Source of the DNA: Bacillus sp. OK048
Lineage (GTDB): Bacteria; Bacillota; Bacilli; Bacillales; Cytobacillaceae
Direction of reading: 5' to 3'
Assembly (NCBI RefSeq): GCF_900103525.1
Contig: NZ_FNHN01000006.1
Span: 62,001-126,000 of the forward strand
DNA: 64,000 bases
How positions within the stretch are numbered: the stretch's first letter is position 1; each line of letters begins with the position of its first letter. This document shows, piece by piece, positions 42,037 through 49,931 of this stretch. The position numbers and the translations under genes are program-made. The notes under the pieces were generated by a model, which was not told the DNA's origin, ran no database searches, and worked only from the letters and a program-made list of their open reading frames with translations.

Positions 42037-44187
42037 ATGAAGAGTCATGTTAAGCGCAACATATTCGGAAAATTGGTATTAGCAGGAAGTATCCTGTTAA
42101 CAGGCGTTCCATTTAATGTTCAAAATGTGAGTGCGGAAACGGGAATTTCTACTACGTTAGACATCAAAAAAATCGCAGGGTATAGCATAGGGCAAACCAA
42201 TAAAGATGGCGGCGTTGCTGAAATCGTAAAATACAATGCGGACAACCAAAAATTTTACGTCATCAATGGCTTTGGACAAACTCTTGATATTGTTAGTTTA
42301 AAAGGGTTAATCTCTTCGGACACAGAGCAACAGCTTCAAAAAGAAACATCTATTAATATTGCAGCAGCGGTAAACACAGATAGTTTTACATATGGTGACT
42401 TAACGAGTATCGAAATTAATACGTCAAACGATACGATCGTGGCAGCTGTTCAAGATGTTGATTATACCAAAAACGGGAAAATTGTTGTGATGAATTATGA
42501 TGGCGACATCAAAAAAACATACGATGCAGGTGTCCAGCCGGATATGGTTAAACTAACACCTGATGCGAAATACATTCTATCGGCAAATGAAGCAGAGCCT
42601 CGCGGTGGACTTGAAGGGGTGGACCCGGAAGGATCGGTTACGATTGTTGAAGTTGAAACAGGTATCGTAACGCAAGTGAAATTTACCGATGAAACTGTTA
42701 TTGCTGATGATGTTCATATTCGGAAAAATGGATCAAAAGCAGACGCGGTAACAGATTTAGAACCAGAATTCATTGCTGTTTCTAACGATAGCACGAAAGC
42801 GTTTGTAACTCTGCAAGAGAATAATGCGATTGCCACCATTGATATCAAAGCAGGCAAAGTGTTATCTGTAAAGTCGCTTGGATATAAAGACCATTCTTTA
42901 GTAGGAAATGAACTGGATGCTGCAAGAAATGGAAAAATCGAAATCGAAAGACTTCCAATTTTAGGAGCATATATGCCAGATTCTGTTGCCTATGTAAACA
43001 TTAGTGGTACTGATTATCTGCTTACGGCTAATGAAGGAGATGCCACTGAATGGCCAGAGGATGATCCCACTTTTATCAATGTAGCTGAATTTAAAGATGT
43101 GAAGGATACGATCGCATTAAACACTGACCTTTTTGAAGGATTTACTGCAGAAGAAGCACAAGCTGCATTTGATAAAATGAAAAATTCAAAGGATTATAAT
43201 AAACTTGAAGTACTAACCGATCGGGGAACTGATGCGATTTATACATTAGGCGGCCGTTCGTTCTCTATTTGGAATGCCGACACCATGGAGCTTGTCTATG
43301 ATAGTGGCAGTGATTTCGAAATGATTACCTCTCAACGTTATCCGGACAATTTTAACTGGTCAAATGATGATAATGTATTTGAAAAACGCAGTGCGAAAAA
43401 AGGGCCGGAGCCAGAAGATGTAAAAGTGGGCATGATTGGCGATCAGGTCTATGCATTTGTTGGACTTGAGAGAATTGGCGGGTTTATGACCTATAACATT
43501 TCAAATCCACAGAATCCTCAGTTTGCCAACTATCTTAACAGCAGAGATTTCTCCCAAGCGATTGCTGGAGATGTATCACCAGAAGGACTTGAATTTATTG
43601 CCGCAGAGGTAAGTCCAACCGGACGTCCGCTTGTTTTAGTTGGAAACGAAGTGAGTGGAACGGTTTCTGTAAATGAAATTCAAGTTGATCCAATTAAACG
43701 TATTGCAGGAATAACTCTTGATCAAACGCAAGCAAGTCTTAAAGTTGGCGAAACAGTAAAATTAAGTGCAGCTATTCAACCAGTTGATGCAACAGATGAT
43801 AAGGTAGTTACTTGGACAAGCTCTGATGAAAAAGTGGCTACCGTGACCAGTGATGGATTGGTAACGGCGGTCGGTGCAGGAAGTGCAACGATTACCGTGC
43901 AAACTAAGAGTGGAGCGCACACAGCGACAGCTAGCATTACGGTAGCGGAACCAACTCCTCCTGCACCGGTTGATAACAGCGGTAAACAGGATTCAAATGG
44001 AGTAGGTAAAGTGTCTTCTTCAGATAATAATAAGCCTACTAATACGTTGGTCGAATCAAAGGCAAGCAATACTGGACATAAACTGCCTAATACAGCGACC
44101 AATCATGTTAACCTCTTAGTGATGGGATTACTTCTTGTGATCGTTGGCGGGGGCATCGTATTCTATCAAAAAAGAAGAGCAGCATAA
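42037..44187 (+). CDS. Large LPNTA-anchored surface protein (choice-of-anchor I type, Big_2 domain)
   Basis: 716 aa. Signal peptide ~1-33; residues ~40-550 form a beta-propeller-like esterase/phosphatase-associated domain (SANEAEPRGGLEGVDPEGSV, LLTANEGDATEW, RSFSIWNADTMELVYDSGSD, SPEGLEFI) of the kind labelled choice-of-anchor I; a Big_2 Ig-like domain at ~550-640 (ITLDQTQASLKVGETVKLSA, VTWTSSDEKVATV); a Pro/Ser linker; then sorting signal LPNTA, membrane helix and KRRAA. The signal matches the class D sortase at 30612. GGGGGAAATGAA lies before the ATG. Whether it hydrolyses phosphate esters outside the cell, upstream of the PHP/ECF genes, is untested. Confidence 0.85.
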   Translation: MKSHVKRNIFGKLVLAGSILLTGVPFNVQNVSAETGISTTLDIKKIAGYSIGQTNKDGGVAEIVKYNADNQKFYVINGFGQTLDIVSLKGLISSDTEQQLQKETSINIAAAVNTDSFTYGDLTSIEINTSNDTIVAAVQDVDYTKNGKIVVMNYDGDIKKTYDAGVQPDMVKLTPDAKYILSANEAEPRGGLEGVDPEGSVTIVEVETGIVTQVKFTDETVIADDVHIRKNGSKADAVTDLEPEFIAVSNDSTKAFVTLQENNAIATIDIKAGKVLSVKSLGYKDHSLVGNELDAARNGKIEIERLPILGAYMPDSVAYVNISGTDYLLTANEGDATEWPEDDPTFINVAEFKDVKDTIALNTDLFEGFTAEEAQAAFDKMKNSKDYNKLEVLTDRGTDAIYTLGGRSFSIWNADTMELVYDSGSDFEMITSQRYPDNFNWSNDDNVFEKRSAKKGPEPEDVKVGMIGDQVYAFVGLERIGGFMTYNISNPQNPQFANYLNSRDFSQAIAGDVSPEGLEFIAAEVSPTGRPLVLVGNEVSGTVSVNEIQVDPIKRIAGITLDQTQASLKVGETVKLSAAIQPVDATDDKVVTWTSSDEKVATVTSDGLVTAVGAGSATITVQTKSGAHTATASITVAEPTPPAPVDNSGKQDSNGVGKVSSSDNNKPTNTLVESKASNTGHKLPNTATNHVNLLVMGLLLVIVGGGIVFYQKRRAA

Positions 44188-44190
44188 CTG

Positions 44191-44231
44191 AAAAAACCAT
44201 CCTGCTGGATACCGGGCAGGATGGTTTTTTT
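44191..44231 (+). terminator. Strong intrinsic terminator
   Basis: AAAACCATCCTGC / GCAGGATGGTTTT with T7. Confidence 0.9.
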
Positions 44232-44239
44232 GTTCGATT

Positions 44240-44499
44240 ATATTCGTGCCCGCACAAGCTCGTTTTAGTGGTTTAAGGTAACGAATAGAAGCTATTCGTG
44301 CCCGTCTAAGCTCGTTTTAGTGGATCAAGGTAACGAATAGAAGCTATTCGTGCCCTCGCCGGCTCGTTTTAGTGGATCAAGGTAACGAATAGAAGCTATT
44401 CGTGCCCTCGCCGGCTCGTTTTAGTGGATCAAGGTAACGAATAGTAGTTATTCGTGCCCTCCGCAGCTCATTTTTGCGGTTCAAGGTAACGAATAGGTT
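44240..44499. repeat. Tandem hairpin array, five units of 52 bp
   Basis: TATTCGTGCCC begins at 44241, 44293, 44345, 44397 and 44449. Each unit: CTATTCGTGCCC, a ~25-nt GC-containing loop (CTCGTTTTAGTGG), then GGTAACGAATAG and AAG. The arms pair except for a two-base internal mismatch. It lies between convergent genes and between two terminators. Confidence 0.92.
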
Positions 44500-44507
44500 T
44501 GATGCTA

Positions 44508-44546
44508 TAAAAAAACCAGATTCCCATTTTCAGAATCTGGTTTTTC
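44508..44546 (-). terminator. Bidirectional terminator after nspC
   Basis: AAAACCAGATTC / GAATCTGGTTTT with T-tracts on both strands. Confidence 0.85.
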
Positions 44547-44550
44547 ACGA

Positions 44551-45678
44551 TTAAGCTAATCGCATTTTAAAATCTTGATAGCCAAACTTTTGCACGACTT
44601 GGCAATCTCCGTCTTTATCTTGAACCGCAATCGCTGGAAGCGGCATACCGTTAAAGGTTGTGTTTTTAACCATCGTGTATATCGCCATATCGCCAAAAAC
44701 GAGTCGATCACCGCTTTGTAACGGCTGGTCAAAAGAATAATCGCCAATCACATCGCCTGTTAGGCAGGTTTGTCCGCCAAGACGATAGGTATAGGGCTTT
44801 TCCCCTGCTTCACCTGATCCATAAAGAGGCGGGCGATAAGGCATTTCCAATACATCCGGCATATGACAGGTTGCAGACGTATCAAGAATCGCAATATCCA
44901 ACTTGTTTTGATGTAAATCTAGGACAGACGTAATTAGGTATCCTGCATTGAGCGCAATGGCCTCGCCTGGCTCAAGATATACTTCTAATCCGTAGTTTTC
45001 CTGCATTCTTTTAATGCAAGCTTCTAATCTAGGAATATCATAATCTTCTCTTGTGATATGGTGACCGCCGCCAAAGTTAATCCATTCCATTTGCGGAAGC
45101 CATTGCCCAAAGTTTTCTTCGACTGCATTTAAAGTGGTTTCTAAATCATCTGAGTTTTGCTGGCAAAGTGTATGGAAATGAAGTCCGGAAACACCGTCAA
45201 GCAAATCGGGACGGAAATGCTCTAACGTTACACCAAATCTAGAACCTGGTGAGCATGGATCATAGATAGCATGCCCAATTTGGGTAGAACATTCAGGATT
45301 GATGCGCAAGCCGACTTTTCTGCCGGCTTGAAGTGCTTTATGTTTAAATCTCTCCAACTGAGAGAAGGAATTAAAGATTATATGATCACAAATGGAGATA
45401 ATTTCATCGATTTCATCGTCACGGTAGGCAGGGGCAAAGACATGATTTTCTTTGCCCATTTCTTCGTAGCCTAGACGTGCTTCATATAAGCCGCTTGCTG
45501 TTGTACCGCTTAAATATTGTCCAATGAGGGGATACATTGTTGTCATCGAAAAGGCTTTTTGTGCTAAAACAATCTTCGCTCCAGTACGCTGCATAACACC
45601 GTTCAGGATTTTAAGGTTTTTTTCAATTAGCTCTTTATCGACTACATAACACGGTGTAGGTAGTTCTTCGAAACGCAT
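44551..45678 (-). CDS. nspC: Carboxynorspermidine decarboxylase
   Basis: 375 aa. PLP-dependent alanine-racemase-fold decarboxylase; Lys41 in IVLAQKAFSM is the expected PLP lysine; HFHTLCQQNSDDL, NFGGGHHITREDYD and YLEPGEAIALNAGY are characteristic of NspC, as are CHMPDVLEMPYRPPLYGSGE and GQTCLTGDVIGDY. It converts carboxynorspermidine or carboxyspermidine to the free polyamine in the cytoplasm. The gap to the upstream synthase gene is 2 nt, so both are one operon. Which polyamine is made (spermidine or norspermidine) depends on the diamine available and cannot be read here. Confidence 0.93.
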   Translation of the reverse strand: MRFEELPTPCYVVDKELIEKNLKILNGVMQRTGAKIVLAQKAFSMTTMYPLIGQYLSGTTASGLYEARLGYEEMGKENHVFAPAYRDDEIDEIISICDHIIFNSFSQLERFKHKALQAGRKVGLRINPECSTQIGHAIYDPCSPGSRFGVTLEHFRPDLLDGVSGLHFHTLCQQNSDDLETTLNAVEENFGQWLPQMEWINFGGGHHITREDYDIPRLEACIKRMQENYGLEVYLEPGEAIALNAGYLITSVLDLHQNKLDIAILDTSATCHMPDVLEMPYRPPLYGSGEAGEKPYTYRLGGQTCLTGDVIGDYSFDQPLQSGDRLVFGDMAIYTMVKNTTFNGMPLPAIAVQDKDGDCQVVQKFGYQDFKMRLA

Positions 45679-45680
45679 GT

Positions 45681-46922
45681 TTACTTAACTAACTCAGGCT
45701 GATGTGCTTCTTCTGGCAACTCATCAACAAGAATTGGATTAAAATCTTCTACCCATGGAAGTCCCCATTTGTTTAACTCTTCCATGAATGGATCTGGATT
45801 AAATTCTTCAATATTGAATACGCCTGGTTTATTCCATTTGCCAGTCATGATCATCGCTGCACCAATCATGGCAGGAACGCCTGTTGTATAAGAGACGGCT
45901 TGTGAACCGACTTCTCTATAGCATTCTTGGTGGTCACAAATATTGTACACGTAATACGTCTTATCTTTTCCGTCTTTTTTGCCTTTGAAGATACAGCCGA
46001 TGTTGGTTTTACCAACTGTACGTGGTCCAAGGGAAGCTGGATCTGGTAAAACTGCCTTCAAAAATTGAAGTGGAATGATTTGCTTTCCTTCGAATTCGAT
46101 TGGTTCGATGCTCGTCATACCAACATTTTCAAGCGCTTTAAGGTGCGTAATATAGCTTTGGCCAAATGTCATGAAGAAACGAATACGCTTAATTCCTGGG
46201 ATGTTTTGCGCAAGTGATTCAAGCTCTTCATGGTAAAGCAAGTACATATCTTTTTGGCCAACTTCAGCGAAGTTATATTCGCGTTTGATTTCCATTGGCT
46301 CAGTTTCGATCCATTCACCATTTTCCCAGTATCTGCCGTTAGCAGAAACTTCACGGATATTGATTTCAGGGTTAAAGTTAGTAGCGAACGGATAGCCGTG
46401 GTCGCCGCCATTACAATCAAGAATGTCGATATATTCGATTTCATCAAAATAATGCTTTAGCGCATATGCAGAGAATACACCTGTTACACCTGGGTCAAAT
46501 CCGCTTCCTAAAAGAGCTGTAATGCCAGCCTTTTCAAAGCGCTCTTTGTAATCCCATTGCCATTTGTATTCGAATTTTGCCGTATCTTCTGGCTCATAGT
46601 TTGCTGTATCCATATAATGTGTCTTTGTAGCAAGACACGCATCCATGATCGTTAAATCTTGGTATGGCAACGCTAAGTTCATAACGATATCTGGTTTTAC
46701 TTCATTAATTAAAGCGATTAACTCATCCACATTATCTGCATCGACTTGTGCAGTAGTGATTTTCGTTTTGCTAGTTCCATCTAATTTTGCTTTTAAATCA
46801 TCACATTTAGATTTTGTACGGCTTGCGATACAAATTTCTTCAAAAACTTCACTGTTTTGAACACATTTATGAACGGCTACTGAAGCTACGCCGCCAGCGC
46901 CAATAATAAGTGCTTTTCCCAT
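45681..46922 (-). CDS. Carboxynorspermidine synthase (saccharopine dehydrogenase family)
   Basis: 413 aa. N-terminal Rossmann fold ALIIGAGGVASVAVHKCVQN for NADPH; middle GSGFDPGVTGVFSAYALKHY; C-terminal DHQECYREVGSQAVSYTTGV. These match CANSDH/CASDH, which reductively condenses L-aspartate semialdehyde with a diamine to give the carboxylated polyamine that NspC decarboxylates. GGGAGATAGGG precedes the ATG. Upstream lies a ~145-nt leader ending in an intrinsic terminator 40-50 nt before the start, which points to control by attenuation. Confidence 0.92.
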   Translation of the reverse strand: MGKALIIGAGGVASVAVHKCVQNSEVFEEICIASRTKSKCDDLKAKLDGTSKTKITTAQVDADNVDELIALINEVKPDIVMNLALPYQDLTIMDACLATKTHYMDTANYEPEDTAKFEYKWQWDYKERFEKAGITALLGSGFDPGVTGVFSAYALKHYFDEIEYIDILDCNGGDHGYPFATNFNPEINIREVSANGRYWENGEWIETEPMEIKREYNFAEVGQKDMYLLYHEELESLAQNIPGIKRIRFFMTFGQSYITHLKALENVGMTSIEPIEFEGKQIIPLQFLKAVLPDPASLGPRTVGKTNIGCIFKGKKDGKDKTYYVYNICDHQECYREVGSQAVSYTTGVPAMIGAAMIMTGKWNKPGVFNIEEFNPDPFMEELNKWGLPWVEDFNPILVDELPEEAHQPELVK

Positions 46923-46961
46923 TTTTCCCTATCTCCCAACTAAAATAAAATTTTTTTCCAA

Positions 46962-47105
46962 CAAAAAAAGCAAGTGGAAAACGCCTCATCGCGCACTACA
47001 CTTGCTTGCTTTAGATATAATCGTTCATATTAAAAGGCATACGAATGACCATAGTCATACGTCTCCTATAAAAGTCCTAGGACCATAGGTAAGAAAGCTC
47101 TTTTA
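46962..47105 (-). ncRNA. Candidate riboswitch/attenuator leader of the polyamine operon
   Basis: Minus strand, 5' to 3': GAGCTTT (47100-47094) can pair with AAAGC at 47012-47008 to close a domain that holds CCTAT/ATAGG around the palindrome GTCCTAGGAC, and CGTATGAC-TATG-GTCATTCG with one T-T mismatch. Directly after comes a terminator: AAGCAAGTG pairs with CACTTGCTT, then T7 (46962-47011). A terminator placed before the first gene, abutting the closing helix, is the usual layout of transcription-control riboswitches. I cannot match it to a known class. Alternative: an attenuator read by a protein or short peptide. Confidence 0.55.
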
Positions 47106-47190
47106 ATATTCAAAATATATCATCATAAGATCAGAGTCTATATAGCAAATAATCACTTTTACCACTCTTATTGACCGTTTCACAAGTTTT

Positions 47191-47352
47191 GTGCATATGC
47201 ACTGGTTGTAAAGTAACCAACTTATAAAATTTGAGCTTTTAACTCAATCAATAAGGCAACTAAAGTTGCCAATCGGCATTTGACCCGGCTGTCCGTATGG
47301 CCTTAACTCCGGTGAAGAAGTGGTCAAAATTATCTGCTTGGAAAGACTCGAT
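47191..47352. other. Hairpin-rich intergenic segment, possible RNA element
   Basis: It contains GTGCATATGCAC (12-bp palindrome, 47191), a TTGAG...CTCAA hairpin, GGCAACTAAAGTTGCC (perfect hairpin, 47265-47280), and TTTGACC/GGTCAAA arms closing a ~47-nt GC-richer insert (about 47290-47337). Neither strand shows a gene. It may be a small RNA, a further part of the minus-strand leader, or repeat DNA. Confidence 0.4.
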
Positions 47353-47505
47353 ATAGATTGAATATTAGCTTTCCAATTAGCTATTTTATATTATCAATAT
47401 ATGTTCATAATAGCAATAGTGATTTTTAAAAAAAATTCTACCTTTTTTTTGTAGCTTTTTTGCACATAATCATACTAGCTGTTTTGATTTAGTTAGCGAA
47501 AAGAA

Positions 47506-47832
47506 TCACTCCGTTACAGGTGGAACCCAAAGTTGAGACCAGTTCTCGATTTCTCGTAAAATGGGTTCGAGTGAATGACCCTTTTCTGTTAATGAGTACT
47601 CAATCACTACAGGTGTTTCAGGTATAACCTTACGTGTAACGACACCTTGGTGTTCTAAATCCTTCAAGCGCTCGGATAATACTTTTCCGCTTATACCAAT
47701 CGCTGATTGGATCTCACTAAACCGGTGCGTACCTGATAATAATTGATAAATAACTAATGCAGTCCATCGTTGACTTAATAGCGAAATGGCTTTTTCAAAT
47801 CTAGGACAAATGGTTGGCTGTTTCATCGTCAT
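47506..47832 (-). CDS. HxlR-family redox-type repressor, YodB/CatR-like
   Basis: 108 aa winged helix. The order CPRFEKAISLLSQRWTALVI, HRFSEIQSAIGISGKVLSER, LKDLEHQGVVTRKVIPETPV, VIEYSLTEKG matches YodB/CatR. Cys9 is at the position of the quinone- and diamide-sensing cysteine of that group. GAGGTG lies 9 nt before ATG 47832. It is divergent from a dioxygenase-like VOC gene, the same arrangement as regulator and catDE-type targets in B. subtilis, so it probably represses that operon until modified by electrophiles. Confidence 0.87.
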   Translation of the reverse strand: MTMKQPTICPRFEKAISLLSQRWTALVIYQLLSGTHRFSEIQSAIGISGKVLSERLKDLEHQGVVTRKVIPETPVVIEYSLTEKGHSLEPILREIENWSQLWVPPVTE

Positions 47833-47897
47833 CGTACTAACACCTCTCTATATAAAATAGTATACCACAAAGGGGTAACAAATATAAACCTAGTTTC

Positions 47898-47948
47898 TTG
47901 ACAAAAACTATATACAGAAATATACTTAGTTACATAAAGTAAGTAACT
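47898..47948 (+). promoter_or_regulatory. Promoter and candidate HxlR operator of the VOC operon
   Basis: TTGACA (47898), 17-bp spacer, TATACT (47921). Just downstream, AGTTAC-N9-GTAACT (47928-47948) forms an inverted repeat over the likely start of transcription, fitting a repressor site. Confidence 0.65.
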
Positions 47949-47983
47949 TAACAAAATTTTAAAAATCCTAGGAGGACAATCAA

Positions 47984-48835
47984 ATGGGCTTTCACACTAA
48001 ACCAACTACATTTGTAGGGCATGTCAAAATTAAGGTAGAAAATTTACAGCGTTCGTTATTTTTTTATCAAGAAGTCCTTGGTTTCGATATTTTAGAACAA
48101 ACAGCTTCCACAGTAAAGCTGACAAGTGATGGTAAAACGAGTATTTTGTCACTGGAACAACCTGAAAATGTTATACCGAAAAAAGGAAGAACAACAGGTT
48201 TATATCATTTTGCGATCCTTTTACCAAAAAGGTCGGATTTGGCCAATATTGTTGTTCATTTGGTAAATAAGGGAGTAAAGTTTGGCTCTTCGGATCACCT
48301 TGTAAGTGAGGCATTGTATTTAGATGATCCGGATGGAAACGGAATTGAGATTTATATCGATCGAGCTCCTGCTGAATGGAGCTGGAAAGGTGAAGAAGTG
48401 GCGATGACCGTTGATCCACTTGATTTTAAAAATCTACTAACCACTGTGGTGCCAGGCACCACTTGGAATGGAATGCCAGAGGGAACGGTAATGGGCCATA
48501 TTCATTTACATGTTTCTGAATTGAAAAAAACAGAAGAGTTTTATGTAAAAGGACTTGGATTTGATGTCGTCAATCGATATGGCGGCCAGGCGCTTTTCAT
48601 TTCGTCTGGAAAATACCACCATCATATTGGCCTTAATACTTGGAATGGGGTAGGAGCACCAACTCCTGCTAAAAATAGCGTAGGTCTAGAAGCTTTCACA
48701 CTCATTTTGTCGAATGAAGAAGCACGTAATCAAGTCGTAAGCAATTTGAGACAGATTGGTGCGAATGTTACGGAAGAAAACAATAAATACGTAACGCATG
48801 ATCCATCTGGAAATCGAGTGGAGTTAGCAATATAA
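47984..48835 (+). CDS. Two-domain VOC protein, catechol-2,3-dioxygenase (CatE)-like
   Basis: 283 aa, two vicinal-oxygen-chelate domains (~8-130 and ~165-282). Metal residues appear as VGHVKIKVENLQRSLFFYQE with GLYHFAI and NGIEIYID in the first domain, and MGHIHLHVSELKKTEEFYV, KYHHHIGLNTW, GNRVELAI in the second. CatE opens catecholic rings and helps remove quinones. AGGAGG lies before the ATG. The linker contains the palindrome GTGGTGCCAGGCACCAC, read as V-V-P-G-T-T, identical in core to an intergenic repeat. Next gene follows after 17 nt. Confidence 0.88.
   Translation: MGFHTKPTTFVGHVKIKVENLQRSLFFYQEVLGFDILEQTASTVKLTSDGKTSILSLEQPENVIPKKGRTTGLYHFAILLPKRSDLANIVVHLVNKGVKFGSSDHLVSEALYLDDPDGNGIEIYIDRAPAEWSWKGEEVAMTVDPLDFKNLLTTVVPGTTWNGMPEGTVMGHIHLHVSELKKTEEFYVKGLGFDVVNRYGGQALFISSGKYHHHIGLNTWNGVGAPTPAKNSVGLEAFTLILSNEEARNQVVSNLRQIGANVTEENNKYVTHDPSGNRVELAI
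48446..48462. repeat. Interspersed palindrome inside the VOC gene
   Basis: GTGGTGCCAGGCACCAC, 17 bp, odd palindrome; the 13-bp core equals that at 2681-2693. It encodes part of the interdomain linker in frame. Confidence 0.75.
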
Positions 48836-48852
48836 AATTGGGAGGAATCCAA

Positions 48853-49914
48853 TTGTCTACTATTGAAGAAAACGGCATCGAAATTGGCATCTACACACTT
48901 GCAGATATTGGTCCGGATCCTCTAACGGGTAGAACGATTACGGCCAAGCAGCGGATGAGAGAAATCTTAGAAGCTGCAAGGCTTGCCGATGAAGCCGGAT
49001 TGGATGTATTTGGGGTAGGGGAACACCATCGGTTAGATTACGCCGTCTCCTCCCCAGCTGTTGTTTTGTCGGCCATTGCCCAAGTCACCGAACGTATTCG
49101 ATTAACCAGTACAACAAGTGTGTTAAGTACACTTGACCCTGTACGCTTATTCGAGGATTTTGCAACCTTGGATTTGCTATCAGACGGTCGTGCAGAGATA
49201 CTTGCTGGCCGAGGTGCCTTTATTGAATCATTCCCTCTTTTTGGGTATAGCACAAATGAGTATGATGAGCTTTTTACCGAACATATGGATTTGCTTTTAA
49301 AATTAAATAAAAATGAGACCGTTACTTGGTCAGGAAATCATCGTTCAGCCTTAAGAAATGCCGAAATTTCACCACGACCTGTACAGGGTCAAATCCCGAT
49401 TTGGATTGGCGTTGGTGGAACCCCAGAGAGTGCTGTTCGTGCTGGAAGATTTGGGGTAGGAATGGCGCTGGCCATTTTAGGCGGTGATCCATTACGTTTT
49501 AAGCCGCTAGTAGACCTATACCGTAAATCAGGGCTTGAGGCAGGTCACTCACCAGAAGTATTAAAAGTGGGTGTAACAGGGCATACGTACATGGCTAAAA
49601 CGACACAGCAAGCCAAAGACGAGTTCTTTCCTTACTATTCAAATTATTGGGCCTATGTGAATCGCCAACGGGGAATGGGAACGAGGATGTCAAGGGCTGA
49701 CTTTGAGCATATGGCTAGTCCAAATACAGCATTGTTCGTAGGCAGTCCGCAGCAAATTGTCGAGAAAGTTCTTCGCCAACATGAACTTTTTGGTCACACA
49801 CGTTTCCTAGCGCAAGTTGATATAGGTGGTTTACCTTTTAATAAAGTAGCCGAAAATATTGAATTATTAGCAACAGAGGTTGCGCCAGTGGTTAGAAAGG
49901 CAACAAGGAAATAA
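48853..49914 (+). CDS. LLM-class flavin-dependent oxidoreductase
   Basis: 353 aa. TTG 48853 chosen because GGGAGG ends 7 nt before it; TTG 48838 lies upstream of that site. Bacterial luciferase-like TIM barrel: IGIYTLADIGPDPLTGR, ADEAGLDVFGVGEHHR, RIRLTSTTSVLSTLDPVRLF, RAEILAGRGAFIESFPLFGY, PIWIGVGGTPESAVRAGRFG. It uses reduced flavin to oxidise an organic substrate not predictable here. Second gene of the HxlR-controlled operon. Confidence 0.88.
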   Translation: MSTIEENGIEIGIYTLADIGPDPLTGRTITAKQRMREILEAARLADEAGLDVFGVGEHHRLDYAVSSPAVVLSAIAQVTERIRLTSTTSVLSTLDPVRLFEDFATLDLLSDGRAEILAGRGAFIESFPLFGYSTNEYDELFTEHMDLLLKLNKNETVTWSGNHRSALRNAEISPRPVQGQIPIWIGVGGTPESAVRAGRFGVGMALAILGGDPLRFKPLVDLYRKSGLEAGHSPEVLKVGVTGHTYMAKTTQQAKDEFFPYYSNYWAYVNRQRGMGTRMSRADFEHMASPNTALFVGSPQQIVEKVLRQHELFGHTRFLAQVDIGGLPFNKVAENIELLATEVAPVVRKATRK

Positions 49915-49931
49915 CGATCAGGAGGAATTTT

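Noticed and set aside
31298-44499. CRISPR arrays
   Set aside because: The arrays are head-to-tail units without unique spacers, and no cas genes are present.
46962-47105. Assignment of the leader to lysine, SAM-I, T-box or guanidine-I classes
   Set aside because: The conserved sequences of those classes (for example the T-box GGTGG or S-box GGCAACC core) are not present.
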